DNA of 64,000 nucleotides from Agrococcus casei LMG 22410. GTDB taxonomy: Bacteria; Actinomycetota; Actinomycetes; Actinomycetales; Microbacteriaceae. The DNA is taken from positions 62,001 through 126,000 of the forward strand of contig NZ_FUHU01000035.1 of the NCBI RefSeq assembly GCF_900163565.1, in the 5' to 3' direction. The notes under the pieces are model-generated. The model was not told the origin of the DNA. It did no database searches and was given only the letters and a program-made list of their open reading frames with translations. The stretch's first letter is position 1; every line of letters begins with the position of its first letter. The position numbers were made by a program, and so were the translations under genes. Shown piece by piece: positions 22,025-30,278 of the stretch.

Positions 22025-23011
22025 CTAGAGAACCGCGCTCTCAAGTCGCGAGTAGCCGTCTTCCATGCCAGCGACCATGCCGGTCTGCAACACCATCTCG
22101 CGCACTTCGGCGCTCGGGTACGTGATGATGTAGACGACGAGCGTGCCGCCAGAGACGGCTGTCAGCGTCAACTCGTTCGTGGCCTCCGGGCTGTCGGCAC
22201 CCTCAGTGTCAGCCGGCGAGATCATGCGTTCGGTCGTGACAAGTCGCGTCGGAGGCTACGACTCGAGCACCGTTCCGACGAAGCCGAACTGCTCGCCCGA
22301 AGCGTCATCGCGCCACTCGGTGCGCAGCGCCGAGCCGACCTCGGCACTGTACTCGCACACGGGCATGCTCCAGCCGTCAGGGCCGAGCTGCCAGCGGCGC
22401 AGCAGGTCAGGGTCCGTGTGCGCCTGCCACACCTGCTCGACCGATCCACGTACTACGCGCGAGACGCGCACCTGCGTGTCTCCGACCAGCTGGGATGCGG
22501 TCGGCAACTCGTGCGCGAACGTCGCGAGGTCTTCGAGCACCGCGTCGATCTGGCTCATGGCGGCCTTCGTGCCCTCGACCATTCCCATGGATATGAGCTC
22601 TTCAAGCTGCTCGAGCGAGTCGAACGATGTCGTCGTCGTGAGGCGCGATCCGAGTGCGGTCTCAGTGAACTCAAACACCATGCTCATGCTGGGCATCTCG
22701 GTGTTCGGCTCGCCGTCCTCGCCCGCGAATCCGTCTCGCACCTCGAATGAGCGCTGCGGGTCGACGGCCGTCCACTGCCAGTACCCGGCAGACGACGAGC
22801 CGTCGGGCCCAGTCATGCGGTACTTCGATAGGCCGCCGACGAACGCATCGTGCCGAGTGAACGTCGCGGGCCACTCGGGCGGCCCCCAGAACCGTTCGAT
22901 CTGGCGAGGATCGGTGTAGGCGTCCCAGAGTCTCGCGACCGGAACGGTGAAGTCAGCGACGATCTGCAGCGTCAGTGCTGCAGGGTCGATGTTGGTCTCG
23001 GTGATGGGCAT
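22025..23011 (-). pseudogene. Tandem SRPBCC (AHSA1-like) gene interrupted by an in-frame TAG
   Basis: From ATG 23009-23011 (preceded by AGAGAGG) the frame encodes two tandem START/AHSA1-like domains, residues about 10-150 and 155-320. Codon 252 is TAG (22258-22256), inside the second domain. The same frame continues past it with PPTRLVTTERMI, PEATNELTLTAVSGGTL and YPSAEVREMVLQTGM, all typical of the family, to TAG 22027-22025. One base change (for example GAG to TAG) explains it. The gene is paired with ArsR just upstream, as is common. It may be truncated, read through, or a sequencing error. Confidence 0.8.
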
Positions 23012-23048
23012 GATGTGCACCTCTCTTGTTGCCCCTCGGGGCTTGCGG

Positions 23049-23390
23049 TCAGGAGTCTTCGGCGAACAGGGCGTCGAGCCTGTCGACGCGACCTCGCCAG
23101 ATCTGCTCGAAGTGGCCGAGCAGCTCCATCGCTCGCCGAATCGTCTCGGGGTTGCCGCGCACGATGCGCTCCCTCCCCCGCGGCGTGCGGGCGACCAGGT
23201 CAGCGGCCTCGAGCACTCCCACGTGCTTGCGAACCGCGGCGAATGACATGTCGTAGTCGGCTGCCAGCTCAGAGATCGACGCTTCGGCATGCAGTGTGCG
23301 CCGCACGATGTCACGCCTCGTGGCATCGGCGAGCGCCCGGAAGACCCGGTCGACCCGCTGCTGCTCGCTGATTTCTGATTGTGTAACCAT
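23049..23390 (-). CDS. ArsR/SmtB family transcriptional regulator
   Basis: The 113-residue winged-helix protein contains RVFRALADATRRDIVRRTL, ISELAADYDMSFAAVRKHVGVLEAADLV and TPRGRERI. Metal-binding Cys residues are absent, as in the ArsR proteins that pair with SRPBCC genes. It lies 37 bases upstream of the SRPBCC reading frame, probably in one operon. ISL3-type transposon sequence begins about 45 bases upstream of its start and may have displaced its promoter. Confidence 0.88.
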   Translation of the reverse strand: MVTQSEISEQQRVDRVFRALADATRRDIVRRTLHAEASISELAADYDMSFAAVRKHVGVLEAADLVARTPRGRERIVRGNPETIRRAMELLGHFEQIWRGRVDRLDALFAEDS

Positions 23391-23447
23391 TTGGTTTCAT
23401 GTTAGGGCCGTTTGCGATCAACGTCAACGATTTCCGGCTCATCCCAA

Positions 23448-24740
23448 TCAGGGGTGTAGGAGTTGGGGTCTGAAGCCGCCGGTCTCGAGCAGGCTTCGGG
23501 CGATGTAGTTGGTCAGGTTGCGGAACCCGAGTGCGGAGCCGCGCAGGTGTTCGAGCCGTCCGTTGAGTGCCTCGGTCGGCCCGTTGCTGGTGCCGGGTCG
23601 TTCGAAGTAGGCGAGCACGTCGGCGGCTCGCTTCTTCAGGGTCCGGCCCAGGGTGGTGAGCTCGGTGAGCACGGTGATCAGCTTCTCCATGAGCTCGCGG
23701 CCGCGTTGCCGGTCCTCGTGGCGATAGGCGGCGATCATCCGCTGGTAGACACCCCAGGTCGCCTCGACCTCGACGTGAGCGTCATCAACGAACAGCGCGC
23801 GTAGCCTGTCGCTCTGCTTGTCGGTGAGCAGGTCCGAACCGGTGTGCAGCGTGCGCCGCGACTTGTAGAGCGGATCGTCCCTGAACCCACGGTGCCCGTG
23901 GATCGCGAGTTGGACCCGGCGCCGGCACCTGTCGAGGGCGTCACCGGCCAGGCGCACAACGTGGAAGGGATCCATCACCGTGACCGCGTCCGGGATCTCC
24001 TCCGCAGCGGCGGTCTTGAACCCGGTGAAGCCGTCCATCGCGACCACCTCGACCGCGTCACGGAAGGCGTCGTCGCGGTCGGCGAGCCAGGTCTTGAACG
24101 CCGCCTTCGACCGGCCCTCGACCATGTCCAGCAGCCTTGCTGGGCCGGCGCCATCGCGGACCGGGGTGAGGTCGATGATCACGGTGACGTACTTGTCGCC
24201 ACGCCTGGTGTGGCGCCAGACGTGCTCATCGACGCCAATCACCTTCACGCCCTCGAACCGCGTGGGGTCGTTGAACAGCAGCCGCTTGCCTTCGGCCAGA
24301 ACCGCGTTGTTGGCGGTGTCCCACGCGACCCCGAGTCCCTCGGCGACACGGGCGACGGTGAGGTGTGCGACCACGATCCCTTCCAGCGCCCACCGCAGCC
24401 CGGTGCGCGAGAGCTTCGCGCGTGGCTCCGCCGCGGCGCTGGTGTCTTGGTGCCACACGTGTCCGCAGTCTGCACAGCGGTAGCGACGCACTACAACTTC
24501 CAGCACGGTCGGTCGCCAGCCCAGCGGCTCGTGGGCCAACCGCCGGATCACGGTGTCACGAGCGGCGCCTTCGCTGCCGCACCTTCGGCACCACTGATCT
24601 GGTTCCACCACGCGGCACGCGAGGACCGCACGATCCGGTTCAAGTCGTTGCCCGATCACGCTCAGACCGAGGCCGTCGAGTCGAGAGAAGGCGGTCAGGT
24701 CAGGGCGGCCGAAGCCAGGCGGCGGGGTAGCGTCGGGCAC
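23448..24740 (-). CDS. ISL3 family transposase
   Basis: The 430-residue protein has the family layout: an N-terminal zinc-binding part (CRRCGSEG and YRCADCGHVWHQD), then a DDE-type catalytic domain (VIGVDEHVWRH, VVAMDGFTGFK, VMDPFHVVRLAGDALDRCRR) and the C-terminal GTSNGPTEALNGRLEHLRGSALGFRN with the last acidic residue. It appears intact, from ATG/GTG 24740 to TGA 23448. The stop codon overlaps the proposed terminal repeat. Confidence 0.93.
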   Translation of the reverse strand: MPDATPPPGFGRPDLTAFSRLDGLGLSVIGQRLEPDRAVLACRVVEPDQWCRRCGSEGAARDTVIRRLAHEPLGWRPTVLEVVVRRYRCADCGHVWHQDTSAAAEPRAKLSRTGLRWALEGIVVAHLTVARVAEGLGVAWDTANNAVLAEGKRLLFNDPTRFEGVKVIGVDEHVWRHTRRGDKYVTVIIDLTPVRDGAGPARLLDMVEGRSKAAFKTWLADRDDAFRDAVEVVAMDGFTGFKTAAAEEIPDAVTVMDPFHVVRLAGDALDRCRRRVQLAIHGHRGFRDDPLYKSRRTLHTGSDLLTDKQSDRLRALFVDDAHVEVEATWGVYQRMIAAYRHEDRQRGRELMEKLITVLTELTTLGRTLKKRAADVLAYFERPGTSNGPTEALNGRLEHLRGSALGFRNLTNYIARSLLETGGFRPQLLHP

Positions 24741-24813
24741 GTCGAGGTCTTTCCGATGGATGGCGTAGGAACCTCCATCGTCGGGAGACCTCGACGTCTA
24801 TCTGCGGACCGAC
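24687..24813. repeat. 127-bp direct repeat, transposase 5' end (copy 1)
   Basis: This segment covers the first codons of the ISL3 transposase and its upstream end. It contains an inverted pair ACGTCGAGGTCT / AGACCTCGACGT. It is nearly identical to 26438-26564, and the two copies flank the passenger genes in the same orientation. Confidence 0.85.
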
Positions 24814-24847
24814 TCGGCGGGGCGCGATCGTCTCGTGCGTTGCCGGA

Positions 24848-25159
24848 CTACGGGAGCTTGGACGCGAGAACGTCGGCCGCCAGGATCTCGGGTGCTGCGC
24901 CGAGGAGGTGCTGGTTGGCCATCAGGGCTGCGACGATGGCGCCGTTGGCGTGGGCGTCGCGAGCGGCCTCGTCGGGGAATGCATCGAAGATCCAGAAGGT
25001 GTCGGCGTGGGTCCTAGCCGCGAACCAGACAATCGTTCCTACTTCTTCGTTGGCGAGGGCGACAGCGCCGGCGAGCAGATCGGCGAGCGCGTCGTGCTGT
25101 CCATCGGCCGCGACGATCTTGGCGACGAAGGCATACGGAAGTGATGCGGGTGTTGACAT
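24848..25159 (-). CDS. ABM-family (quinol) monooxygenase, transposon passenger
   Basis: The 103-residue single-domain ferredoxin-like protein has FVAKIVAADGQHDALADLL, NEEVGTIVWFAART, FWIFDAFPDEAARDAHANG and a C-terminal strand. Such proteins oxidise small quinols or aldehydes, or protect against reactive compounds. ATG 25157-25159 follows AAGGAG. It is divergent from the AraC regulator, with about 106 bases between them, so the regulator probably controls it. It is unrelated in sequence to the ABM half of the cupin fusion at 18.4-19.1 kb. Confidence 0.82.
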   Translation of the reverse strand: MSTPASLPYAFVAKIVAADGQHDALADLLAGAVALANEEVGTIVWFAARTHADTFWIFDAFPDEAARDAHANGAIVAALMANQHLLGAAPEILAADVLASKLP

Positions 25160-25265
25160 GAGGGACTCTCCTTGCAGTCGGGTTCTTAGTGGGACGAGTT
25201 CAGCGTATGACGAACGAGGGCCGGTGGGTAGTGGCGTATACGGCAGTATTGCTATTGTTTACGTC

Positions 25266-26207
25266 ATGCGTATCGGACTGATCGCGATCGACGGCTGCTT
25301 CGGTTCGGCTATCGCGTCGATCATCGACATCTTGCGGGTGGCCGACGGAGCCCGCGGCGATGTCGACCCGCGGATCGACCCGATCGAACTCGCCATCCTC
25401 GGACCGAAACGGCGAGTGACCACGACGGCATCGATGACCCTGTCGGTGGACCACCCGCTGTCGGAGTCCGGAGAGTTCGACGTGGTCGTCGTCCCTGCGC
25501 TTGGAACCCTCACGGCCGCCGCGACCCACGACGTCCTCCAGAGCCGAGATGCTCGTTCGGTCATCGCCTCACTCGGGCGCCTCGACGACGCGACCACCCG
25601 GATCGCCGCGGCGTGCACCGGCGTGTTCGCCGTCGCCGAGACCGGACGGATGCATCATCGGCGGGCGACGACCAGCTGGTTCCTGGGGCCGGAGTTCCGG
25701 AAGCGCTATCCGACCGTCGCCCTCGATCTCGACACCATGGTCGTGGTCGACGGGAACCTCGTCACCGCCGGCGCCGCCTTCGCCCACATCGACCTCGCGC
25801 TCTCACTCGTGCGATCGATCAGCCCCGACCTGGCCCAACATGTCGCCAAGCTCCTCATTATCGACGAGCGCCCGTCGCAGGCGGCCTTCGTCGCCTACGA
25901 ACATCTCCGGCACGAGGACCCGATCGTCGTCGAGTTCGAACGCTTCGTGCGCGCCAGCCTGGACGAACCGTTCAACGTCGCCTTCGTCGCGCAGTCGCTC
26001 GGCACAAGCCGGCGCACCCTCGAACGACGAGTCCGTGCGGCGCTCAACCTCACTCCGCTCGGCTTCGTCCAACGGCTTCGCACCGAACGAGCTCGACACC
26101 TCTCAGCAACCACGGACCTCACCTCCGCCGAGATCGCGCTACGGGTCGGCTACGCAAACGCCGAGACTCTGCGCTCCCTCCTGCGCAGGGAGCGACGCCG
26201 TTCCTGA
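25266..26207 (+). CDS. GlxA family AraC-type transcriptional regulator, transposon passenger
   Basis: The 313-residue protein has an N-terminal DJ-1/PfpI-like domain (MRIGLIAIDGCFGSAI, FDVVVVPALGTL, and RIAAACTGVFAVAETG with the nucleophile-position Cys). Two C-terminal AraC helix-turn-helix motifs follow (FNVAFVAQSLGTSRRTLERR and SAEIALRVGYANAETLRSLL). It lies divergent from the ABM gene inside the ISL3-bounded unit. The pair looks like a mobile stress- or detoxification-response cassette in which the regulator senses a reactive compound and induces the monooxygenase. Confidence 0.88.
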   Translation: MRIGLIAIDGCFGSAIASIIDILRVADGARGDVDPRIDPIELAILGPKRRVTTTASMTLSVDHPLSESGEFDVVVVPALGTLTAAATHDVLQSRDARSVIASLGRLDDATTRIAAACTGVFAVAETGRMHHRRATTSWFLGPEFRKRYPTVALDLDTMVVVDGNLVTAGAAFAHIDLALSLVRSISPDLAQHVAKLLIIDERPSQAAFVAYEHLRHEDPIVVEFERFVRASLDEPFNVAFVAQSLGTSRRTLERRVRAALNLTPLGFVQRLRTERARHLSATTDLTSAEIALRVGYANAETLRSLLRRERRRS

Positions 26208-26437
26208 CCTATCGCCATGCCTGTAGCTTGTGTCCTAGCGCTCGGTTGGAACCACCTCTCAGCACGTCGCGTCGACGCTCCTGCGTCGCCCCTGGACTAC
26301 CCACTCGACACGCCCGCAGCACAGCCGATGTGACGTGCCCCGGCTTCCCGGACGGTCGGGGTTGGGTGGCTGTGATGTCGCTGCGTTCTCGTCGAGAGGG
26401 TCAGCAGACCCGATCAGAGCCGATTGGGATGAGCCGC

Positions 26438-26564
26438 GAAGGCGGTTAGGTCAGGGCGGCCGAAGCCGGCCGGCGGGGTAGCGACGGGCACGTCGAGGTC
26501 TTTCGGATGGATGGCGTAGGAACCTCCATCGTCGGGAGACCTCGACGTCTATCTGCGGACCGAC
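26438..26564. repeat. 127-bp direct repeat, truncated ISL3 end (copy 2)
   Basis: A remnant of an ISL3 element encoding only the first transposase residues (MPVATPPAGFGRPDLTAF on the minus strand) before the frame is broken at the GATTGGGATGAGCC terminus. It matches 24687-24813 over the same 127 bases. The gene-free stretch 26208-26636 otherwise shows nothing. Confidence 0.85.
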
Positions 26565-26636
26565 GCGCCCGGCCGACCTACACCTTCATCTGGGAAGAGC
26601 CCGATTTCCTCGGCGAACCACAGCTACTCTGGTGCC

Positions 26637-27050
26637 ATGAAGCGCCGCGCATCAGCTCTCCTGCTCACAATCGCCGCAACCGGTATGCTCGCCGCCTGCG
26701 AATCGACCGACGACACCTTCGGCGACGCCCCGATCGACAATCCCGAAGCCTCGGGCGAGGATGCAAGCTCACCTCTGGCGGCCGCACTCGACGCGATCGA
26801 CTGCGAGGGCCGCACCTCCGCGAGCGCCGACGAGCCGGGCATGCTGCAGGCAGGCGAGTGCGTGCCGTTCGCCGGCGTCGAGCCGGTCGAGTACTACGAG
26901 TTCGAGTCCGACGGCGACGCCGAGCTCTGGGCTGCCGATGCCCAGGTCGCCGCGGTCGACGGCATCTACCGCGACGGCCCGGTCATCATCATCGACCGCA
27001 ACAACGACTACCTGCTGCAGCTCGCGGCGCAGTTCGAGCCCGCGATCTGA
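26637..27050 (+). CDS. Putative lipoprotein
   Basis: The 137-residue protein has a signal peptide (KRR, then a hydrophobic stretch) ending in lipobox LAAC at about residue 20. An acidic, Ser/Asp-rich linker follows, then a small domain with two Cys (DCEGRTS and GECVPF). It is probably lipid-anchored on the outer face of the membrane. No family is recognised. It starts about 70 bases past the truncated IS end, so its promoter region is IS-derived or immediately adjacent to it. Confidence 0.75.
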   Translation: MKRRASALLLTIAATGMLAACESTDDTFGDAPIDNPEASGEDASSPLAAALDAIDCEGRTSASADEPGMLQAGECVPFAGVEPVEYYEFESDGDAELWAADAQVAAVDGIYRDGPVIIIDRNNDYLLQLAAQFEPAI

Positions 27051-27057
27051 GCCGGCG

Positions 27058-27975
27058 CTATCGCAGCGTCAGGTCGATGCGCGCCTCGGTAGGCTCCCAT
27101 CCAGCAGCGGCGAAGGCGCGGCGCATCGGCACATTGACATCGTCGGTGTCGGCGATGAGCGTGTGAGCCCCGCCGTCAAGCAGGGCGGCCGTCGCTTCTG
27201 CGACCATGGCCCGCGCGAGTCCGCGGCCGCGCGCATCCGGGTCGACTCCGACGAACGCGACGACGCCGAATCCGTTGGCGAGCAGGTTCCAGACGACGAC
27301 GCCTGCGTCTCGGCCGTCGATCACAGCGAAGCGCACTGCCTCGATCGGATCAGCCTCGACCAGCTCATCTGCCAGCACCTGGCCGGCGCGCGAGCCGTGC
27401 TTCGCGAGCGATTCGCGGTCGCGCACATCGAGCGAGTCGGCGACGATGCGCTGCAGCAGCGCTGCGAGCCTGGGCTCGTCGTCGGGCTCGGCCCGCTGCA
27501 GTGAAGCGGCGAGCGGATGCGGTCGCACAGACATCTGCGCCGCATCGATCTCGTAGTGCTGGCGGGTGACGAGCAGCTGCCATCCGAGCTGCTCGAGCTC
27601 GCGCACGAGGTCTGCGGCAGGCGTCTGCTCGAGTGGTCCGACGGGTGCCCCGAATGAGGCCTCACGCTCGTCGCTGCCTCGTGCCCAGTCGGTCGCGCGC
27701 TGCAACAGGGCCCGCGCATCCGCTGGCCGGGAGACCGCGAAGATGTCGACCAGACGAAAGCCGCCGGGCATCGATCGGCCCGAGACCAGCCCTGCCACCC
27801 GGTCGCCGTCGATATGGGCCCAGGTCGACTCCGGGCTGCGCTGGCCGCTGGTCAGTGTTCGTTCGATCGACTCCGGGCCTAGCCTTGTGCGATTCGCCGC
27901 GGTGTCGATGGTGGATGTGCTGGCTTGCAGCCAGCCGGTTGCCTCGTCGATTGAGGCTGGGGAGCGAAGCTCCAT
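27058..27975 (-). CDS. GNAT family N-acetyltransferase
   Basis: The 305-residue protein has a C-terminal GNAT domain with the acetyl-CoA loop VGVDPDARGRGLARAMVAEA and flanking strands (DAGVVVWNLLANGFGVVAFV). The N-terminal half resembles a second, degenerate GNAT domain (THIDGDRVAGLVSG, FRLVDIFAVSR), so it is probably a tandem GNAT. ATG 27975 has GGAG seven bases upstream; ATG 27981 lies too close to it. It is convergent with the lipoprotein gene, seven bases apart. The acceptor substrate is unknown. Confidence 0.8.
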   Translation of the reverse strand: MELRSPASIDEATGWLQASTSTIDTAANRTRLGPESIERTLTSGQRSPESTWAHIDGDRVAGLVSGRSMPGGFRLVDIFAVSRPADARALLQRATDWARGSDEREASFGAPVGPLEQTPAADLVRELEQLGWQLLVTRQHYEIDAAQMSVRPHPLAASLQRAEPDDEPRLAALLQRIVADSLDVRDRESLAKHGSRAGQVLADELVEADPIEAVRFAVIDGRDAGVVVWNLLANGFGVVAFVGVDPDARGRGLARAMVAEATAALLDGGAHTLIADTDDVNVPMRRAFAAAGWEPTEARIDLTLR

Positions 27976-28202
27976 GGTCATGCTCCAGTCTGCGGCGTCT
28001 GCCGCAACGGGTCAGCCGACCTCAGGATCGAGGGCGGCGCGGTTGATGGTCACGACTGCCTCCTCTCGATCCGGCCCCAGAAACGGGGTGCCACCAACGT
28101 AGCGCGACCTCGCTCACAGCAACACCCCTCCCCCTCACGGCGTCACCGAAATCAGCCATGAGGGGGAAGAGCCGCCCCGACCCGCACCCATACGCTCGAA
28201 GC

Positions 28203-29087
28203 ATGATCCACGTAGAGCACGTCAGCAAGACGTTCGGCACCCATCAGGTGCTGGGCAACGTCGACTTCACCATCAAGCCGGGGCTCATGACCGGCTTTGT
28301 CGGAGGCAACGGTGCCGGCAAGACCACGACCATGCGCATTCTGCTGGGGGTTCTCGACCCCAGCGAGGGCCGCGTCACCGTCGACGGCAGCCCCATCACT
28401 CCGGCCTACCGCGCCGGCATCGGGTACATGCCCGAGGAGCGCGGTCTCTACCCGAAGATGCCGGTGCTCGAGCAGATTGTCTACCTCGCGCGCCTGCACG
28501 GCGTGAGCAAGCCGGCGGCGACGGCGAAGGCCGAAGAGCTGCTCGAGCGGCTCGGTCTCGGCGAGCGCATGAAGGATCCGCTCGAGTCGCTCTCGCTCGG
28601 CAACCAGCAGCGCGCCCAGATCGTCGCCGCGCTCACGCACAATCCGCACGCACTCGTGCTTGACGAGCCGTTCAGCGGCCTCGACCCGATGGCGGTCGAG
28701 AACACCCTCGAAGTGCTGCGCGATGTCGCCGACACCGGCGCCCCCGTGCTCTTCTCGTCGCACCAGCTCGATGTCGTCGAGCGTCTCTGCGACGAGCTCG
28801 TGATCATCGCCGACGGTGAGATCCGCGCAGCCGGAAGCCGTCAGGACATTCGCGACGCCAACACGGTTCCGGCCTGGGACTTGCACGCGGATGCCGACAC
28901 CGGCTGGGTGCGCGGGCTCACCGGCATCGAGGTCACCGAGTTCGACGGCGGTTTCGTTCGTTTCCGTGCCGACAGCCCTCAGGCTGCCGACACCGTGCTG
29001 CGCCAGGCCATCGAGCGCGGCACCGTGCACTCCTTCACACCCGTCAGACCGCACCTGACCGAGATCTTTCAGGAGGTCATTCGATGA
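28203..29087 (+). CDS. ABC transporter ATP-binding protein (NatA-like)
   Basis: The 294-residue protein has Walker A GGNGAGKTTT, a signature SLGNQQRAQIVAAL (LSLGN rather than LSGGQ, as usual in NatA-type exporters), Walker B ALVLDEPFSGLDP and a switch His in SSHQLDVV. It overlaps the permease start by four bases (ATGA). NatAB-type exporters move sodium, drugs or peptides out of the cell. ATG 28203 is chosen because an upstream GTG-type extension would lack homology. The 28.0-28.2 kb gap upstream shows no other gene. Confidence 0.9.
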   Translation: MIHVEHVSKTFGTHQVLGNVDFTIKPGLMTGFVGGNGAGKTTTMRILLGVLDPSEGRVTVDGSPITPAYRAGIGYMPEERGLYPKMPVLEQIVYLARLHGVSKPAATAKAEELLERLGLGERMKDPLESLSLGNQQRAQIVAALTHNPHALVLDEPFSGLDPMAVENTLEVLRDVADTGAPVLFSSHQLDVVERLCDELVIIADGEIRAAGSRQDIRDANTVPAWDLHADADTGWVRGLTGIEVTEFDGGFVRFRADSPQAADTVLRQAIERGTVHSFTPVRPHLTEIFQEVIR

Positions 29088-30223
29088 GCACCACACCTGC
29101 CCCCGCATCCGCCGATCGCCAGGTCGACTACCAGACCGGCCGTGTCGGGTTCTGGAAGGCCGCAAGCATCGTCGCCGGCCGTGAGATCTCGGTGAAACTT
29201 CGCTCGAAGGCGTTCGTGATCGCCACGGTGATCATGCTGGCGTTCGTAATCGCTGCGATCATCCTGGCGCCCCGCCTCGGCGGACTCTTCGATCAGGGCG
29301 GCACCGTCGCCACCACAGGTGACCTCAGCTCTGTCGTCTCAGAGGTGACCGACGACGAGATCATGGAGGTGGCGGATGCGCAGGCGGCTCGCGACGCGAT
29401 CGCTGCAGGAGACGCCGACTCGGCAGTCGTCGCAAGCGAAGACGGCGACGGCTTCCTCGTGATTGCCGAGCGCGAGATGCCGCAGTCGCTCGTCGAAGCA
29501 CTGTCGGTGGCACCCGAGGTCGAGCTGCTCGACCCGAATGCGCCGAATCCCTTCCTGGCGATGTTCATCGCACTCGGCTTCGGCGTCGTGTGGTTCTCGT
29601 CGGCGCTGACGTTCGGCAACCAGACCGCCAACAGCGTGGTCGAAGAGAAGCAGACGCGCATCGTCGAGATGCTGCTCGCGTCGGTGTCGGCCAAGGCGCT
29701 GTTGACCGGCAAGGTCATGGGCTCGTCGATCATCGCGATCGCGCAGGTGACCTTGATCGGCATCGCTGCCGTCATCGGCGGCGTCGCCTCGGGCAACCAG
29801 ATCGTACTCGACGGGCTGGCAGAGCCGATCCTGTGGTTCATTCCACTCTTCGCGGTCGGCTTTGTGATGATCTCGGCACTCTACGCGGCCGGCGCATCGC
29901 TCGTCTCGCGCACCGAAGACATCCCGTCGACGACGCAGCCGATCACGTGGCTGCTCACGCTGCCGTACATGGCGATCGTGTTGTTCTTCAGCAACCAGAC
30001 CGCGCTGCAGGTGATGTCGTACATTCCATTCTCGGCTCCGGTGGCGGTTCCTGTGCGACTGTTCTATGGCACGACCGAGTGGTGGGAGCCGGTGCTCTCG
30101 CTCGCGATCATGATCGTGACAACCGGGCTGCTGATCCTGTTCTCGGCGAAGGTCTATGAGCGCGCGCTGCTGCGCACCGGCAAGGCGCTCAAGTGGAAGG
30201 AAGCGCTCAGCTCCAAGAGCTGA
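29084..30223 (+). CDS. ABC transporter permease (NatB-like)
   Basis: The 379-residue protein has one N-terminal membrane helix (FVIATVIMLAFVIAAIILAP), a large outside domain of about 120 residues, then five helices, the NatB/ABC-2 layout. EEKQTRIVEMLLASVSAKALLTGK marks the coupling region facing the ATPase. The ATG overlaps the ATPase stop. The transcript probably ends at palindrome A copy 3, three bases after the stop. An exporter is certain; its substrate is not. Confidence 0.88.
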   Translation: MSTTPAPASADRQVDYQTGRVGFWKAASIVAGREISVKLRSKAFVIATVIMLAFVIAAIILAPRLGGLFDQGGTVATTGDLSSVVSEVTDDEIMEVADAQAARDAIAAGDADSAVVASEDGDGFLVIAEREMPQSLVEALSVAPEVELLDPNAPNPFLAMFIALGFGVVWFSSALTFGNQTANSVVEEKQTRIVEMLLASVSAKALLTGKVMGSSIIAIAQVTLIGIAAVIGGVASGNQIVLDGLAEPILWFIPLFAVGFVMISALYAAGASLVSRTEDIPSTTQPITWLLTLPYMAIVLFFSNQTALQVMSYIPFSAPVAVPVRLFYGTTEWWEPVLSLAIMIVTTGLLILFSAKVYERALLRTGKALKWKEALSSKS

Positions 30224-30225
30224 AC

Positions 30226-30276
30226 GTTACGAAAAACGCACCTGTTTGACTGTCAAACAGGTGCGTTTTTCGCAAC
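30226..30276. repeat. Palindrome family A, copy 3
   Basis: The 51-bp palindrome starts GTTACGAAAAACGCACC and ends GTGCGTTTTTCGCAAC, with core TTTGACTGTCAAA and one unpaired position in the arms. It lies between the convergent exporter and siderophore operons, so it can terminate both. Confidence 0.88.
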
Positions 30277-30278
30277 AG

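Larger units (their letters stand above)
23436..26435. mobile_element. ISL3-type transposon with two passenger genes (proposed limits)
   Basis: A 14-bp perfect terminal inverted pair brackets the unit: GGCTCATCCCAATC (23436-23449) and its complement GATTGGGATGAGCC (26422-26435). It contains the ISL3 transposase, an ABM monooxygenase gene and a GlxA-type AraC regulator. ISL3 ends usually begin GGCTCTTCC, close to this sequence. No matching target duplication is visible: the left flank is CGATTTCC and the right flank GCGAAGGC. The transposase alone with its upstream end (to 24813) would be a normal-size ISL3 element, so the larger unit may be composite. Confidence 0.5.

Noticed and set aside
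21752-22044. Short frames in 21734-22024
   Set aside because: They are Arg-rich, overlap the family B palindrome and show no start signal or motif.
22256-22258. TAG read as pyrrolysine or programmed read-through
   Set aside because: No pyrrolysine genes or read-through context are visible and the family has no such residue; simple nonsense mutation is the plainer explanation.
23844-25265. Long plus-strand open frame upstream of the AraC regulator, antisense to the ISL3 transposase
   Set aside because: It is a GC-rich antisense shadow: its sequence has no domain before ATG 25266, while the opposite strand encodes a clear transposase and ABM protein.
23436-26435. Target-site duplication for the ISL3 unit
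   Set aside because: The eight bases outside each end (CGATTTCC and GCGAAGGC) do not match, so simple transposition of the whole unit into this site cannot be claimed.
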